A DNA stretch of 46,422 nt from a virus, in the IMG/VR virus record IMGVR_UViG_3300010354_000147, positions 1 to 46,422 of that record; one strand, 5' to 3'. Within the stretch, counting starts at the first letter, position 1. Every line of letters begins with the position of its first letter. This document shows, in pieces, positions 7,849-15,670 of this stretch. The translations under genes were made by a program, and so were the position numbers. The notes under the pieces were generated by a model. The model saw nothing but the letters and a program-made list of their open reading frames with translations, was not told the origin of the DNA and did not search any database.

Positions 7849-8364
7849 TCAAAAAAGTGAACTTAGTGATTTTGTTTGAGTTTGATCTTGTGTTTGAGTT
7901 TGATCTTGTGTTTGAGTTTGATCTTGTGTTTGAGTTTGATCTTGTGTTTGAGTTTGATCTTGTGTTTGAGTTTGTTTTTTCGCGTTTGAAATTGCGGTCA
8001 TTAATTTTTGTATGGTTGTAACAACAGCATCCTTCCATTGTTTTTGTTGTGGGGTCATACTAGTATTTGAATAATTCTGTAGATATCTAAGAGTTGCCGT
8101 TAGGTCGGATTTTTTATTGTATGCATTTCTTGTAAAGTTACCAAAGGCAGTTTTAACTTTACCGAAATCAGCACTTAAACTTGCTCTGTTTGGGTCCTCG
8201 GCTTTATATAAAGACCAATCTAGGGCCAACAAGTCTTCATCGGTTGCACCAATAGTTCTTGCCATATCTTTTACAAACTGTGACTGCTCTTGAAGTAAAA
8301 GTCTACTTTCTAAAATTAAATTAGATTTTTGTATATGTCTAATTTTACTGTAACTTCTATTCAT
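7849..8364 (-). CDS. 171-aa leader-bearing protein with Gln-rich repeat tail
   Basis: The N-terminus MNRSYSKIRHIQKSNLILES continues RLLLQEQ. It is the same leader as the gene at 16311-16970 and similar to 9548-9919, with LQE as a candidate cut site. The central part is helical (FVKDMARTIGATDEDLLALD). The C-terminus holds tandem TQTQDQ hexapeptides encoded by an 18-bp repeat, then SLSSLF. No TATTTAT motif. Probably an unstructured tether. Function unknown. Confidence 0.65.
   Translation of the reverse strand: MNRSYSKIRHIQKSNLILESRLLLQEQSQFVKDMARTIGATDEDLLALDWSLYKAEDPNRASLSADFGKVKTAFGNFTRNAYNKKSDLTATLRYLQNYSNTSMTPQQKQWKDAVVTTIQKLMTAISNAKKQTQTQDQTQTQDQTQTQDQTQTQDQTQTQDQTQTKSLSSLF
7884..7973 (-). 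repeat. 18-bp tandem repeat coding TQTQDQ
   Basis: Five exact copies of GATCTTGTGTTTGAGTTT on the plus strand, in frame inside the 171-aa gene. The unit is a multiple of three, so copy number can change without breaking the protein. Confidence 0.9.
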
Positions 8365-8379
8365 AATAGTTAGGGTATT

Positions 8380-9474
8380 TTATCCTGTTGTTTGACTTCC
8401 TCCTTGAAACCCTGCTTTAGCTCCCGCAACTGCCCCTGAAACACCTTGACCTAATCTTCCAAGAAGAGTGTCTGCTTTCATACCTAATGCGGTTCTAATT
8501 TCTTTTTTCAGAGCTCTTGTTTCTGGGTTCACACCTTTTTTCTTTTCGAGTAAATCTAATCCACCTTCTCTTTGATTTGCCGGTAAACCTAAAATATATT
8601 TACCATCAGGAGTTTCCGACCATTTTTTCACTCTGTCTTGCATGTCCGCAGGAAGCTTACTTAATCCTACTAAATCCGTTGTTGTTGTAGCCGTGGTAGC
8701 ACTTGTACTTGCGGTGGCAGCACTTGCTGCAGATACGAGAACCTGATCTGTACATTCTAAATCTCTTAGTTTTGATTTACTTGCAACGTCAGCCAAAGCT
8801 GGTTTTTTCGTGACATCATCAAAATATGCGTATTGGTTGTTTGGAAGATCAAATACTATCCATCCGTCAGCGGTAACTCTTTTAGTCCCAACGGAAGTAA
8901 CACATGTCCACGCCGACCAATTGAGTTCATCTGAGGCAGTTCTATCCGTTTTAACATTAACCAATGATCTATCATTACAATCTACAAATCTTTCAAATTT
9001 AGCAGCGGCAGGTAAACCTGAAAATAATGCCGGTTTTTTGTTGTCTTTATCCCAAACCACTGCAGAACCAGGTGCCAATTTATAAATAACATATCCACTT
9101 TTTGTTACCACTTCAGTTCCTTGTTCACCAAAACATGGATAGTCTAACCATCCTTGTCTGTCAGTTGCGGTATTTTGATAAACTTGACCTGGTGAAACAC
9201 CACCATAAGCGTCAGTATATTCCTGTCCATATTGTGCCCATGCCTTTGTTGTTTGAGGCCCGAATACACCATATCCTCGACCTTTATTTAATTGACCACC
9301 TGTTGAGGTCCATGGAACTTTTTTTCTATCTAACCAATCTTGGAAACCCTTAACGTCTGCAGGTTTAGCTGGTGCGGTTGCCTCTGAAAGGTAATTTCTT
9401 TTAGTTGCAGTTTTGTGCATACCTAATATTCTTTCTCTTTCACTTTCAGATATAACAAAAAGATTCTTTTTCAT
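8380..9474 (-). CDS. 364-aa leader-bearing protein with peptidoglycan-binding-like segment
   Basis: The leader region is MKKNLFVISESERERILGMH followed by KTATKRNYLSEA, with ISE and LSE sites. Residues about 42-85 (FQDWLDRKKVPW, GYGVFGPQTTKAWAQYG) resemble the PG_binding_1 fold. Two diverged repeats follow, each with a WxxxPCFG/WTCVTSVGT-VxxDGWIVF pattern and a paired Cys (FVDCND, LECTDQ). An Ala/Thr linker and a tail ending GAVAGAKAGFQGGSQTTG close it. It could contact cell wall during entry or lysis. Own TATTTAT motif. Confidence 0.65.
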   Translation of the reverse strand: MKKNLFVISESERERILGMHKTATKRNYLSEATAPAKPADVKGFQDWLDRKKVPWTSTGGQLNKGRGYGVFGPQTTKAWAQYGQEYTDAYGGVSPGQVYQNTATDRQGWLDYPCFGEQGTEVVTKSGYVIYKLAPGSAVVWDKDNKKPALFSGLPAAAKFERFVDCNDRSLVNVKTDRTASDELNWSAWTCVTSVGTKRVTADGWIVFDLPNNQYAYFDDVTKKPALADVASKSKLRDLECTDQVLVSAASAATASTSATTATTTTDLVGLSKLPADMQDRVKKWSETPDGKYILGLPANQREGGLDLLEKKKGVNPETRALKKEIRTALGMKADTLLGRLGQGVSGAVAGAKAGFQGGSQTTG

Positions 9475-9491
9475 AAAATAAGTTTTTTATA

Positions 9492-9498
9492 ATAAATA
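9492..9498 (-). promoter_or_regulatory. TATTTAT upstream motif
   Basis: The minus strand reads AAGTATTTATTATAA, 17 bases before the ATG of the 364-aa gene. Confidence 0.5.
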
Positions 9499-9547
9499 CT
9501 TAGATATTTTTGTTTTTAAAGGTTTTTTGAGTAAAAAGTGATTTTAT

Positions 9548-9919
9548 TTATTTTGATTGTTCCGCAACGCACTTCCATTCAGACTTTTCGTAATCTTCAA
9601 CCGTCTTGTGACCGCATTTATTTGCAACACTTAATTTTTGTTGATCATTTTGTTTTTTCCAATCAATAACATTTCCATTTTTCTCTTTAATAGATTTTGG
9701 ACCTGAAGTTTTAACCATTGGTTTTATTACCGTTCTATTTGATGGAGTTGATCCTGTTGAAGTTGTGCCTCCTCCTGTCGATGGTGATGGAGGTGCTCCA
9801 GGTGCTGGAGGTGCTCCAGGTGCTGGAGGAGCAGGCGCTTGTTCTGTTAAATATCTTTTCTCAAGTCTAATGTTAGATTCTTGGATGTTTTTAAGTTTTC
9901 TTGTATTTGTGTATTTCAT
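9548..9919 (-). CDS. 123-aa leader-bearing protein with Pro-rich linker
   Basis: The leader MKYTNTRKLKNIQESNIRLE continues KRYLTEQ, related to the MNRSYSKIRHIQ class, with LTE as candidate cut site. A Pro/Ala/Gly linker (APAPPAPGAPPAPGAPPSPS) and a Gly/Thr/Ser stretch follow, then a small charged domain with two Cys (ANKCGHKTVEDYEKSEWKC). No TATTTAT motif; perhaps co-transcribed with the 219-aa gene 24 bases upstream. Confidence 0.6.
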   Translation of the reverse strand: MKYTNTRKLKNIQESNIRLEKRYLTEQAPAPPAPGAPPAPGAPPSPSTGGGTTSTGSTPSNRTVIKPMVKTSGPKSIKEKNGNVIDWKKQNDQQKLSVANKCGHKTVEDYEKSEWKCVAEQSK

Positions 9920-9943
9920 CCTTATAAGATTTTTTTAAAAATG

Positions 9944-10603
9944 TCACTCTTTACCAAAATAAATATCCACTAAATCAGAAATAGTAAATCCTAAAATATC
10001 GATTCCAAGTTTTTCAGCAAACTCATTATCATAATATTCACTATCATCTGAACCAAAAATAACCTCACCATACTCACCACCTCTATCTTGGTATAAATAA
10101 TCTATCCCATCATATCGAATCAAATACATAGGACCAAAAAAATTCAAGTATCTTTTAATTGCTTGTGGTCCAATAACATCATCAAATTCCATTGGAACGT
10201 CGTATACACTTGTAACAATTTTAATTTTATCCGTAAGATCAAGTCCAAATTTATCTTTAAGAAATTTTTTCTTTTTGTCTTCGGATTCATTTATATTATT
10301 ATTTAAACGCGACAAAAAATAAGATTTCATATCAGGATAATAATTACTTTCTATAAATCTTTGGATCTGATTTCTTAGTGTAATTTTTTCATCCCCTTGA
10401 AACCCGCTTTCATTTGCGAGTTCATTGGAAATTTTTATTTTAACCGTATGTAAAAAAAGGTCAAAATCTTTAATTCTTAAAGGATATGGTTGTAAACTTT
10501 TTAGGTATTCATATGCCAGATCCATAGTAGGTTTTATTAACCTATCAATTTCATTAAATCTCCTGAGAAGTCCAAGTTGGGTTTCTGAAAGTATAAATTT
10601 CAT
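9944..10603 (-). CDS. 219-aa leader-bearing protein of unknown function
   Basis: The leader is MKFILSETQLGLLRRFNE, of the MKIIITESQ class. Residues 16-100 are helical. An internal NESEDKKKKFLKDKFGLDL hinge leads into a second domain with tyrosine-rich loops (YLIRYDGIDYLYQDRGGEYG). Own TATTTAT motif. No family recognised. Confidence 0.65.
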   Translation of the reverse strand: MKFILSETQLGLLRRFNEIDRLIKPTMDLAYEYLKSLQPYPLRIKDFDLFLHTVKIKISNELANESGFQGDEKITLRNQIQRFIESNYYPDMKSYFLSRLNNNINESEDKKKKFLKDKFGLDLTDKIKIVTSVYDVPMEFDDVIGPQAIKRYLNFFGPMYLIRYDGIDYLYQDRGGEYGEVIFGSDDSEYYDNEFAEKLGIDILGFTISDLVDIYFGKE

Positions 10604-10609
10604 ATACTT

Positions 10610-10616
10610 ATAAATA
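10610..10616 (-). promoter_or_regulatory. TATTTAT upstream motif
   Basis: The minus strand reads AAGGTATTTATAAGTATATG. Confidence 0.5.
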
Positions 10617-10650
10617 CCTTAATAAATGTTTAGTGAAATCTAAACTCGTT

Positions 10651-11190
10651 TTATCGGATTTGAGATGATTTGATTATTTGTCTTTTATAATACTCACTCC
10701 AACATTCAAATGAGGGTATATCCAACATATTATACATCATTTGAGATACTGGTAGATCTCTTGCAGGAAAAAAAGAAATTAAAAGGTGTTTGTTAATCTC
10801 AGGAATAAAAGAATCTATCGTTTCATAAAAATCATATGATGAAATTAGTTCACTATAATCTTTAGTTTTGTAACTAGGGTCAAAACTAGATTGGTTATAC
10901 ATTGGTAAAGAAATAACATCATAAATTACCAATTCCATATATGTATAACCAAACCAATCAATTTTTTTTTCTGTGAAACTTCGGTGTTTAATATGAATGT
11001 TAAACTTTAAACCAGGATACATATTTTCAATAAACTCACCCAAAACCTTCAAATACTTTTCTCTAATGATAGATATCAACTTCGATTCTTCGATTCTTGT
11101 TTTATACTCCAAATATGAATTGTATGTTTCACCCATCTTTTGGTTCAAAAAATCATTACTAAACTTTCTTTGACTTATAAAATCTGACAT
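10651..11190 (-). CDS. 179-aa protein of unknown function
   Basis: No strong leader (MSDFISQRKFSNDFLNQKMG), though a related helical pattern with IREKYLKVLGEFIE occurs at residues 42-55. A beta segment FGYTYMELVIYDVISLPMY lies in the middle. It begins 6 bases after the 84-aa gene and looks co-transcribed. Function unknown. Confidence 0.55.
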   Translation of the reverse strand: MSDFISQRKFSNDFLNQKMGETYNSYLEYKTRIEESKLISIIREKYLKVLGEFIENMYPGLKFNIHIKHRSFTEKKIDWFGYTYMELVIYDVISLPMYNQSSFDPSYKTKDYSELISSYDFYETIDSFIPEINKHLLISFFPARDLPVSQMMYNMLDIPSFECWSEYYKRQIIKSSQIR

Positions 11191-11196
11191 ACAATA

Positions 11197-11451
11197 TTAT
11201 TTAAAAGATTTAGCATCAGAAAAAGAATCAGGATTAATAAATTCAGATTCTAAGTAGTCAATAACATCTCTTAACGCAGTTGCTTGATTTTTGGGTGTTT
11301 CTTCGGCTCTAATTGATAATGCAAGTCCTCCGGCCAACACAGATCTAATCATTTCGGTCGTTAAAGTCTCAGCCGCCAAAATATTAAATATAAAATTATC
11401 GTCTCCCTTAACGGTAACTTCAACAGTAACTTTTAATTTAGTTTCTTCCAT
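11197..11451 (-). CDS. 84-aa acidic small protein
   Basis: The ATG at 11451 is chosen because the upstream part of the frame (to 11487) is occupied by a terminator hairpin. The product starts MEETKLKVTVEVTVKGDDNF, a beta hairpin, then helices (TTEMIRSVLAGGLALSIRAE, VIDYLESEFIN). No leader. Unknown function. Confidence 0.55.
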   Translation of the reverse strand: MEETKLKVTVEVTVKGDDNFIFNILAAETLTTEMIRSVLAGGLALSIRAEETPKNQATALRDVIDYLESEFINPDSFSDAKSFK

Positions 11452-11466
11452 AATCAAAAAACTATC

Positions 11467-11495
11467 AAAAAAAACCCCACCAATCAAGTGGTGGG
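11467..11495 (-). terminator. Intrinsic terminator after the 149-aa gene
   Basis: On the minus strand CCCACCA / TGGTGGG with a 6-base loop, followed by GTTTTTTTTG. It lies just upstream of the 84-aa gene, which must be expressed by read-through or an unseen promoter. Confidence 0.85.
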
Positions 11496-11526
11496 ATTCT
11501 AATAATAGTAAATTTAATATCTTTTC

Positions 11527-11976
11527 TTATAATTGGAAACTGTCAAGTTTTCTATAAAGTCCTGAATCCTCATAAACATCAATCTCATCTGTATTCAGTT
11601 CAGGAAAAAGAGAAACTAATACTCTAATAAAATCTCTTCTATACTCACGGTATAAATCTATAATGTTATCATCAAAACGAGATTCAATATAAGAGTTATA
11701 TGCCCTTGAACTTAAACCCCAAGATGACGTTTCAATAAGTGGATATCCTTTGTCCATCAATATTAATTTTCCTCCTCTTTTTTCTAAAGTTAGTTTATCA
11801 AAATAACTCATTAATAATTCAATTACATTTTCTTTTGAGTTTCCGAGTATTTTGAGTAGGTTTTTTGGTCCACCTACAAGTTCGGCGGTTTCCCTCCAAC
11901 CATCGTTTTGTATCTGATCAAGTAAAGAATTTACAAGTGTTTCTTCTTTTAAAACTTTTCTGATAAGATTTTTCAT
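11527..11976 (-). CDS. 149-aa leader-bearing protein, VGG-NL type
   Basis: The leader is MKNLIRKVLKEETLV, with LKE as cut site. It is followed by WRETAELVGGPKNLLKILG, which matches the AAEMVGGVGNLKEIFKG segment of the 388-aa protein at 32583-33749 in the same position relative to the leader. The C-terminal half is acidic (LNTDEIDVYEDSGLY). It starts 6 bases after the 265-aa gene, so it uses that gene's promoter. Unknown function. Confidence 0.65.
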   Translation of the reverse strand: MKNLIRKVLKEETLVNSLLDQIQNDGWRETAELVGGPKNLLKILGNSKENVIELLMSYFDKLTLEKRGGKLILMDKGYPLIETSSWGLSSRAYNSYIESRFDDNIIDLYREYRRDFIRVLVSLFPELNTDEIDVYEDSGLYRKLDSFQL

Positions 11977-11981
11977 TCTAA

Positions 11982-12779
11982 TTAATCTTCAATTTCATTG
12001 CCCTCACTGTCGAAGGTTTTTAAAACACCATCAACATATTTTTTAGTTTTAAGTTTTACATCTGAACTACCTTTGGGTCCCATGCCAGGTAATTCTGTTT
12101 TACCTGTTCTTGGGTTTTTAACTAACATAAGGTCACCTTTGATTCCCCCATGTCCTTTTATTTCATCATCAAATGATATGTCACTAATTTTTTCTTCTTT
12201 TGATCCCCCTTTTTTTCCAAGTTCCTCATCTGAACCCATGGAAATAGATCTATCTGCAATATACGGACCAAACCTTTTTTCGTAATCATCACTCATTCTC
12301 ATTTCATCTGAATCAAAATGAGACATATGACCAGGATTTTTCTCATAATAATTTAAAATATCTTCAATCCTTTTTGGATCTTTAGCGTCAAACAACAAAA
12401 CATTTCTGTCTTGAAACCCTTCGTCTCTTGTTTTATCGGTAACGTCTATTCCCCAAAAAAGTTCACCTGTATTTTTATCTTCATATTGTTTCATAACATA
12501 TTTCCCAGAAGAAGATCTTTTAACCTCACCAGTTTCAACCATTTTGTTTTTAAGTGATCTATTACTTAAATAATCATAAGCCCTTTTCATCACACCCGCA
12601 CCAAGAGCAATACCACCTAAAGTCAACAATAAACTTTCATTGACCAAAGGTTTAACATCACCTTGTTTAGATTCTAAAAGTCTTTTAAATTTTGAGGTGT
12701 CAACGGACATTCCTCCTCTATGTTGTTCAAGGATTCTATTTCTTTCATCGGATGATAAATCATTTAATAAATGTTTCAT
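11982..12779 (-). CDS. 265-aa leader-bearing protein with one membrane-like segment
   Basis: The N-terminus combines two leader types: MKHLLNDLSSDERNRILEQH, then VDTSKFKRLLESKQGDVKPL followed by VNE. A hydrophobic stretch ESLLLTLGGIALGAGVMKRA at about 48-67 could cross or anchor to a membrane. The remainder is charged, with FWGIDVTDKTRDEGF and a Lys/Gly-rich tail. Own TATTTAT motif. Function unknown. Confidence 0.65.
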   Translation of the reverse strand: MKHLLNDLSSDERNRILEQHRGGMSVDTSKFKRLLESKQGDVKPLVNESLLLTLGGIALGAGVMKRAYDYLSNRSLKNKMVETGEVKRSSSGKYVMKQYEDKNTGELFWGIDVTDKTRDEGFQDRNVLLFDAKDPKRIEDILNYYEKNPGHMSHFDSDEMRMSDDYEKRFGPYIADRSISMGSDEELGKKGGSKEEKISDISFDDEIKGHGGIKGDLMLVKNPRTGKTELPGMGPKGSSDVKLKTKKYVDGVLKTFDSEGNEIED

Positions 12780-12794
12780 AATTAATATTTTATT

Positions 12795-12801
12795 ATAAAT
12801 A
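12795..12801 (-). promoter_or_regulatory. TATTTAT upstream motif
   Basis: The minus strand reads GATAATATTTATAATA, 15 bases before the ATG of the 265-aa gene. Confidence 0.5.
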
Positions 12802-12839
12802 TTATCCGTATAGAAAAAAACTTCTAAATTAAAACTGAA

Positions 12840-13214
12840 TTACATTTTCTCATCATATCCGTAGAAAAGAGCGTGAATAGAAAATGGGAATTCTGAAAAA
12901 TATTCATCATAAACAAGATTTCTTAAATGGTCAATATACCAAAGATTATCATTATAATTATCTTCAACCCAATTATAGTAGTAGTCATCCCCATCCTTTT
13001 CAATGTCATCAATTATGATTTTTATGGTGGCAACTGTTCCCGAACCTTTACCTAAAACGTCTCCAACAAACATTCTAAATTTAAAAGAATACTCTTCATA
13101 CTCAACGTCATCATGATCCCCATTCCAATTGTAGACCTCATCTTCAAAGGACAAATCAAAATCCCTGTTTTCGAAGAGTTTCTTTAACAATCTTTTTATT
13201 TTAAGGTTTTCCAT
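12840..13214 (-). CDS. 124-aa acidic protein with leader-like start
   Basis: MENLKIKRLLKKLFENRDFD resembles the RFKQLLES leaders, with LFE as candidate cut site. The body is very acidic and Tyr/Asp-rich (IDDIEKDGDDYYYNWVEDNY). Own TATTTAT motif, directly after a terminator. Unknown function. Confidence 0.6.
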   Translation of the reverse strand: MENLKIKRLLKKLFENRDFDLSFEDEVYNWNGDHDDVEYEEYSFKFRMFVGDVLGKGSGTVATIKIIIDDIEKDGDDYYYNWVEDNYNDNLWYIDHLRNLVYDEYFSEFPFSIHALFYGYDEKM

Positions 13215-13219
13215 ATTTT

Positions 13220-13226
13220 ATAAATA
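13220..13226 (-). promoter_or_regulatory. TATTTAT upstream motif
   Basis: The minus strand reads TTATATTTATAAAATATG; it sits between the upstream terminator and the start codon. Confidence 0.5.
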
Positions 13227-13230
13227 TAAT

Positions 13231-13258
13231 AAAAAACCCCCAATCAAATGAAAGGGGG
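13231..13258 (-). terminator. Intrinsic terminator of the 142-aa gene
   Basis: The minus strand reads CCCCC ... GGGGG with a loop containing CATTTGATT, then TTTTTTATT. Confidence 0.8.
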
Positions 13259-13283
13259 ATATTGTAACATCTAAAATAAATTT

Positions 13284-13712
13284 TTATCCAAGGGAAGTAA
13301 TTAATGATTTAACTTTTGTAATTACACCTGTTGGGTTTGAATAATCCATGTCTTCAAAGTAGGTGTAACTACCACTAGTGTTATTATAGTATGTTTCAAC
13401 CCCCATCGTTGATTCGAAAACAGATGCTTGATCTTCTTCTTTTGTTTGAAAGGAAACGCTTCCGTCACTACTCAAACTGAATCCCCAATTCTTATTTTTT
13501 CCTGCCTCGCTATGTGTTCCCCAATTCAGTGAGGTATATGGTTTTCCATCATAGTTGAAATTTATAACCTTTGGGTTGCTATATGTTTTTAGTCCTGCAA
13601 GAATTTTTGACCAGTTACTATCACCTGCCATCATTTCTTTGTCTTCTGAAATCAATGGTTTTACATTTCCCATCGATGATTCTAATAATTGTTTAAATCT
13701 ATTTAATTCCAT
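13284..13712 (-). CDS. 142-aa leader-bearing protein
   Basis: The leader MELNRFKQLLESSMGNVKPL continues ISED. It is almost the same as that of the neighbour at 13740-14108 and of residues 26-49 of the 265-aa protein. The body is polar and aromatic (INFNYDGKPYTSLNWGTHSE, ETYYNNTSGSYTYFED), probably beta-rich. It has its own promoter motif and terminator, a self-contained unit. Confidence 0.65.
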   Translation of the reverse strand: MELNRFKQLLESSMGNVKPLISEDKEMMAGDSNWSKILAGLKTYSNPKVINFNYDGKPYTSLNWGTHSEAGKNKNWGFSLSSDGSVSFQTKEEDQASVFESTMGVETYYNNTSGSYTYFEDMDYSNPTGVITKVKSLITSLG

Positions 13713-13724
13713 TTTTTTTATTTT

Positions 13725-13731
13725 ATAAATA
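13725..13731 (-). promoter_or_regulatory. TATTTAT upstream motif
   Basis: The minus strand reads AATATTTATAAAATA, 12 bases before the ATG of the 142-aa gene. Confidence 0.5.
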
Positions 13732-13739
13732 TTATGTTT

Positions 13740-14108
13740 TTATTTAATTCCTAATTTTGTTTTAAGTGCTTGAAAAGTTTTTGGTCCAAACTTTCCATCT
13801 TGATCTGTTTGAGGCATTCCAAGTAGAGCTTGGGCTTGTTGGACATAATTTCCCACCTTTCCTTGTGTTTTAAACTCGGGATCATTACAGGTATAATTAA
13901 CATTTCCAGAGGGAGATGATTTTCTTCCGTTGTTGTAATAAGTTTCTCCATTTATTACATAACCAATGGTTCCGTCGGCAAGTTTTGTTTGCTGAGCTCC
14001 AGCAAAACTTGTAACACAAGGGAACTTTGACCAATCTTGTTCGGTCAATAATGGTTTTACATTTCCCATCGATGATTCTAATAATTGTCGAAATCTACTT
14101 GTGTCCAT
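13740..14108 (-). CDS. 122-aa leader-bearing peptidoglycan-binding protein
   Basis: The leader is MDTSRFRQLLESSMGNVKPL then LTEQ. The C-terminal ~40 residues (VQQAQALLGMPQTDQDGKFG, PKTFQALKTKLGIK) match the PG_binding_1 three-helix domain with its D-G-x-F-G-P-x-T loop. A Cys pair (FPCVTS, YTCND) lies between. A packaged wall-binding protein would fit a role at entry or lysis. Own TATTTAT motif. Confidence 0.75.
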   Translation of the reverse strand: MDTSRFRQLLESSMGNVKPLLTEQDWSKFPCVTSFAGAQQTKLADGTIGYVINGETYYNNGRKSSPSGNVNYTCNDPEFKTQGKVGNYVQQAQALLGMPQTDQDGKFGPKTFQALKTKLGIK

Positions 14109-14113
14109 ATAAA

Positions 14114-14120
14114 ATAAATA
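14114..14120 (-). promoter_or_regulatory. TATTTAT upstream motif
   Basis: The minus strand reads GATATTTATTTTATATG before the 122-aa gene. Confidence 0.5.
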
Positions 14121-14504
14121 TCATACCTTTACAATATTATATAAGGGTCTTTTATTAAATTTGAAATCGTATAACGGATCCATAAATTTTTCGTCTCTAA
14201 TTCCCATCATTCTAAATAAATCCATTAATTCTTGTCCTATTTCATACCAATTTCCACTCATGGTATCATATACACCATCTTCACTATTAACATCAATATA
14301 TAAAACCATAGCCTTCAAACCACCACCTCTTTTTATTTCATATCCATACAACTTAAATTCCAAAGGAATATACTCACCAAAAGAAGATGACAATTTAGTC
14401 ATAATTTTTATGGCTTTTTTAATTTTAGATAAATTATAACCATCAACCATTTCGTCGGATTCTTTAAGTAATCTAAGTTGGGATTCTGTAATTATTATTT
14501 TCAT
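14121..14504 (-). CDS. 127-aa leader-bearing protein (MKIIITESQ class)
   Basis: The ATG at 14504 overlaps the stop of the upstream gene; the frame extends further but the leader MKIIITESQLRLLKESDE fixes the start. The fold looks alpha/beta (FKLYGYEIKRGGGLKAMVLY). Last of four consecutive genes in one unit that all start MKIIITESQ. Unknown function. Confidence 0.65.
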   Translation of the reverse strand: MKIIITESQLRLLKESDEMVDGYNLSKIKKAIKIMTKLSSSFGEYIPLEFKLYGYEIKRGGGLKAMVLYIDVNSEDGVYDTMSGNWYEIGQELMDLFRMMGIRDEKFMDPLYDFKFNKRPLYNIVKV

Positions 14505-14845
14505 GGTGATACATATCTTAATACCCAAACGGCTGAATATCTATTATTTTTTCCACGGGGAAATAAAGACGTAAACATTTCATCAATGTCATCAGTCATA
14601 CTAGCATTATCTGAATCAGAATCAAATCGTGACTGAGCAAGATCATTTGTTATTACATAAAAAGAATAAAGAGGAACGTCATACATTTCTTCATCATGCG
14701 AATCATAGTGAAGATAGTTATCAACTGTAACCTTATTTATTCCTTCATACCAATCATAATCGGATAATACCTCATCGATATATTTTTCCATGACCTTTAC
14801 TTTCCTTATCGTATCGGCTTGAGATTCCGTAATTATTATTTTCAT
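14501..14845 (-). CDS. 114-aa leader-bearing protein (MKIIITESQ class)
   Basis: The leader is MKIIITESQADTIRKVKVME. The acidic middle (SDYDWYEGINKVTVDNYLHY; DSDSDNASMTDDIDEMF) suggests a small alpha/beta domain. Start and stop overlap both neighbours by 4 bases (translational coupling). Unknown function. Confidence 0.65.
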   Translation of the reverse strand: MKIIITESQADTIRKVKVMEKYIDEVLSDYDWYEGINKVTVDNYLHYDSHDEEMYDVPLYSFYVITNDLAQSRFDSDSDNASMTDDIDEMFTSLFPRGKNNRYSAVWVLRYVSP

Positions 14846-15081
14846 ATTTTTTTTATGTATTCACCAAATGCATATTGAAATGAATGCTTCTTTAACATAT
14901 TTTTTATTTTGGTTGCATCGTTACGATCAAAACCACATTCTTCAAAATAACTTGGGCTTTCCACATTTACACCAATATATTTAGAAGTTTTTCTAATAGA
15001 AACACATCCTGAATCAATATATTTATCTAAATAATTGTTTATTAGTTCTTCTTGTTGACTTTCTGTAATTATTATTTTCAT
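14842..15081 (-). CDS. 79-aa leader-bearing protein (MKIIITESQ class)
   Basis: The leader is MKIIITESQQEELINNYLDK. The short body has two Cys (SGCVSIRKTSKYIGVNVES, YFEECGF). The ATG at 15081 overlaps the previous stop; six bases of extra frame upstream are ignored. Unknown function. Confidence 0.62.
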   Translation of the reverse strand: MKIIITESQQEELINNYLDKYIDSGCVSIRKTSKYIGVNVESPSYFEECGFDRNDATKIKNMLKKHSFQYAFGEYIKKI

Positions 15082-15467
15082 TACCAATTGAAGTCTTTTC
15101 TTTTATTAATTATTTTTTCTACTTCCAAAGTAACAAATTTAGTTCCGATTATATTTCGAACCTCTTCTTGTAGTTCATAAATAAAAGTATCCAAATCGTT
15201 ATATTCCCATCTTGAGTCAATATAACAATTAACTTTTATGTTTATAATATCCATTTTATTTTCTCCAAAATTATCTGTAGACGTTGATTTTGAAACGTCA
15301 ACCACCTTTATTTCTTCAATCATTTCCAAAGGGTCACAAATGGCAATTAGATATGATCTAACATAATAACCTTTTCCACAGTTTTCGTCCACATCCTCAA
15401 GGGCCATATCAATGGCATTCTGAAATACCGTAGTTTTAAGTTGTGATTCTGTTATAATGATTTTCAT
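15081..15467 (-). CDS. 128-aa leader-bearing protein (MKIIITESQ class)
   Basis: The leader is MKIIITESQLKTTVFQNAID. The frame is open for 168 bases upstream, but that part covers the promoter motif and a GC-rich structured stretch, so the ATG at 15467 is taken. The body is alpha/beta (NKMDIINIKVNCYIDSRWEY). First gene of the four-gene MKIIITESQ unit. Confidence 0.65.
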   Translation of the reverse strand: MKIIITESQLKTTVFQNAIDMALEDVDENCGKGYYVRSYLIAICDPLEMIEEIKVVDVSKSTSTDNFGENKMDIINIKVNCYIDSRWEYNDLDTFIYELQEEVRNIIGTKFVTLEVEKIINKRKDFNW

Positions 15468-15473
15468 ATAAAG

Positions 15474-15480
15474 ATAAATA
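15474..15480 (-). promoter_or_regulatory. TATTTAT upstream motif
   Basis: The minus strand reads GTATATTTATCTTTATATG. It is the only such motif in the four-gene unit and stands before its first gene. Confidence 0.55.
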
Positions 15481-15620
15481 TACGAACCGACCTCTTTTTC
15501 TGAATGACCAATTAAGTAAGTTATAATATAAATCAAAAAATACCCGAAGGGTTCGGTCGGTCGATTTTTTCCGACGAAGTCGGGGTCCGAGGTATATGGC
15601 CCCCATTTAAAAGGAAGAAA
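15481..15620. other. GC-rich structured intergenic stretch
   Basis: Much richer in G+C than its surroundings. It contains short complementary arms such as CCGAC / GTCGG around a GAA turn and CGAACCGACC facing GGTCGGTCG. It lies between the terminator of the 109-aa gene and the TATTTAT motif of the next unit. It shares GAAGTCGGG(G/T)T(C)CGA with 19276-19290. No gene assigned. Confidence 0.4.
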
Positions 15621-15624
15621 AATA

Positions 15625-15650
15625 AAAAACCCCACTGATGAGGTGGGGTT
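15625..15650 (-). terminator. Intrinsic terminator of the 109-aa gene
   Basis: The minus strand reads CCCCAC CTCATCA GTGGGG then TTTTTTATT. The same hairpin recurs at 16032-16056. Confidence 0.85.
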
Positions 15651-15670
15651 ACTATAATTTAATATGTTTA

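Noticed and set aside
7884-7973. CRISPR-like array
   Set aside because: The repeats are directly adjacent without spacers and in frame in a protein gene; ordinary coding tandem repeat.
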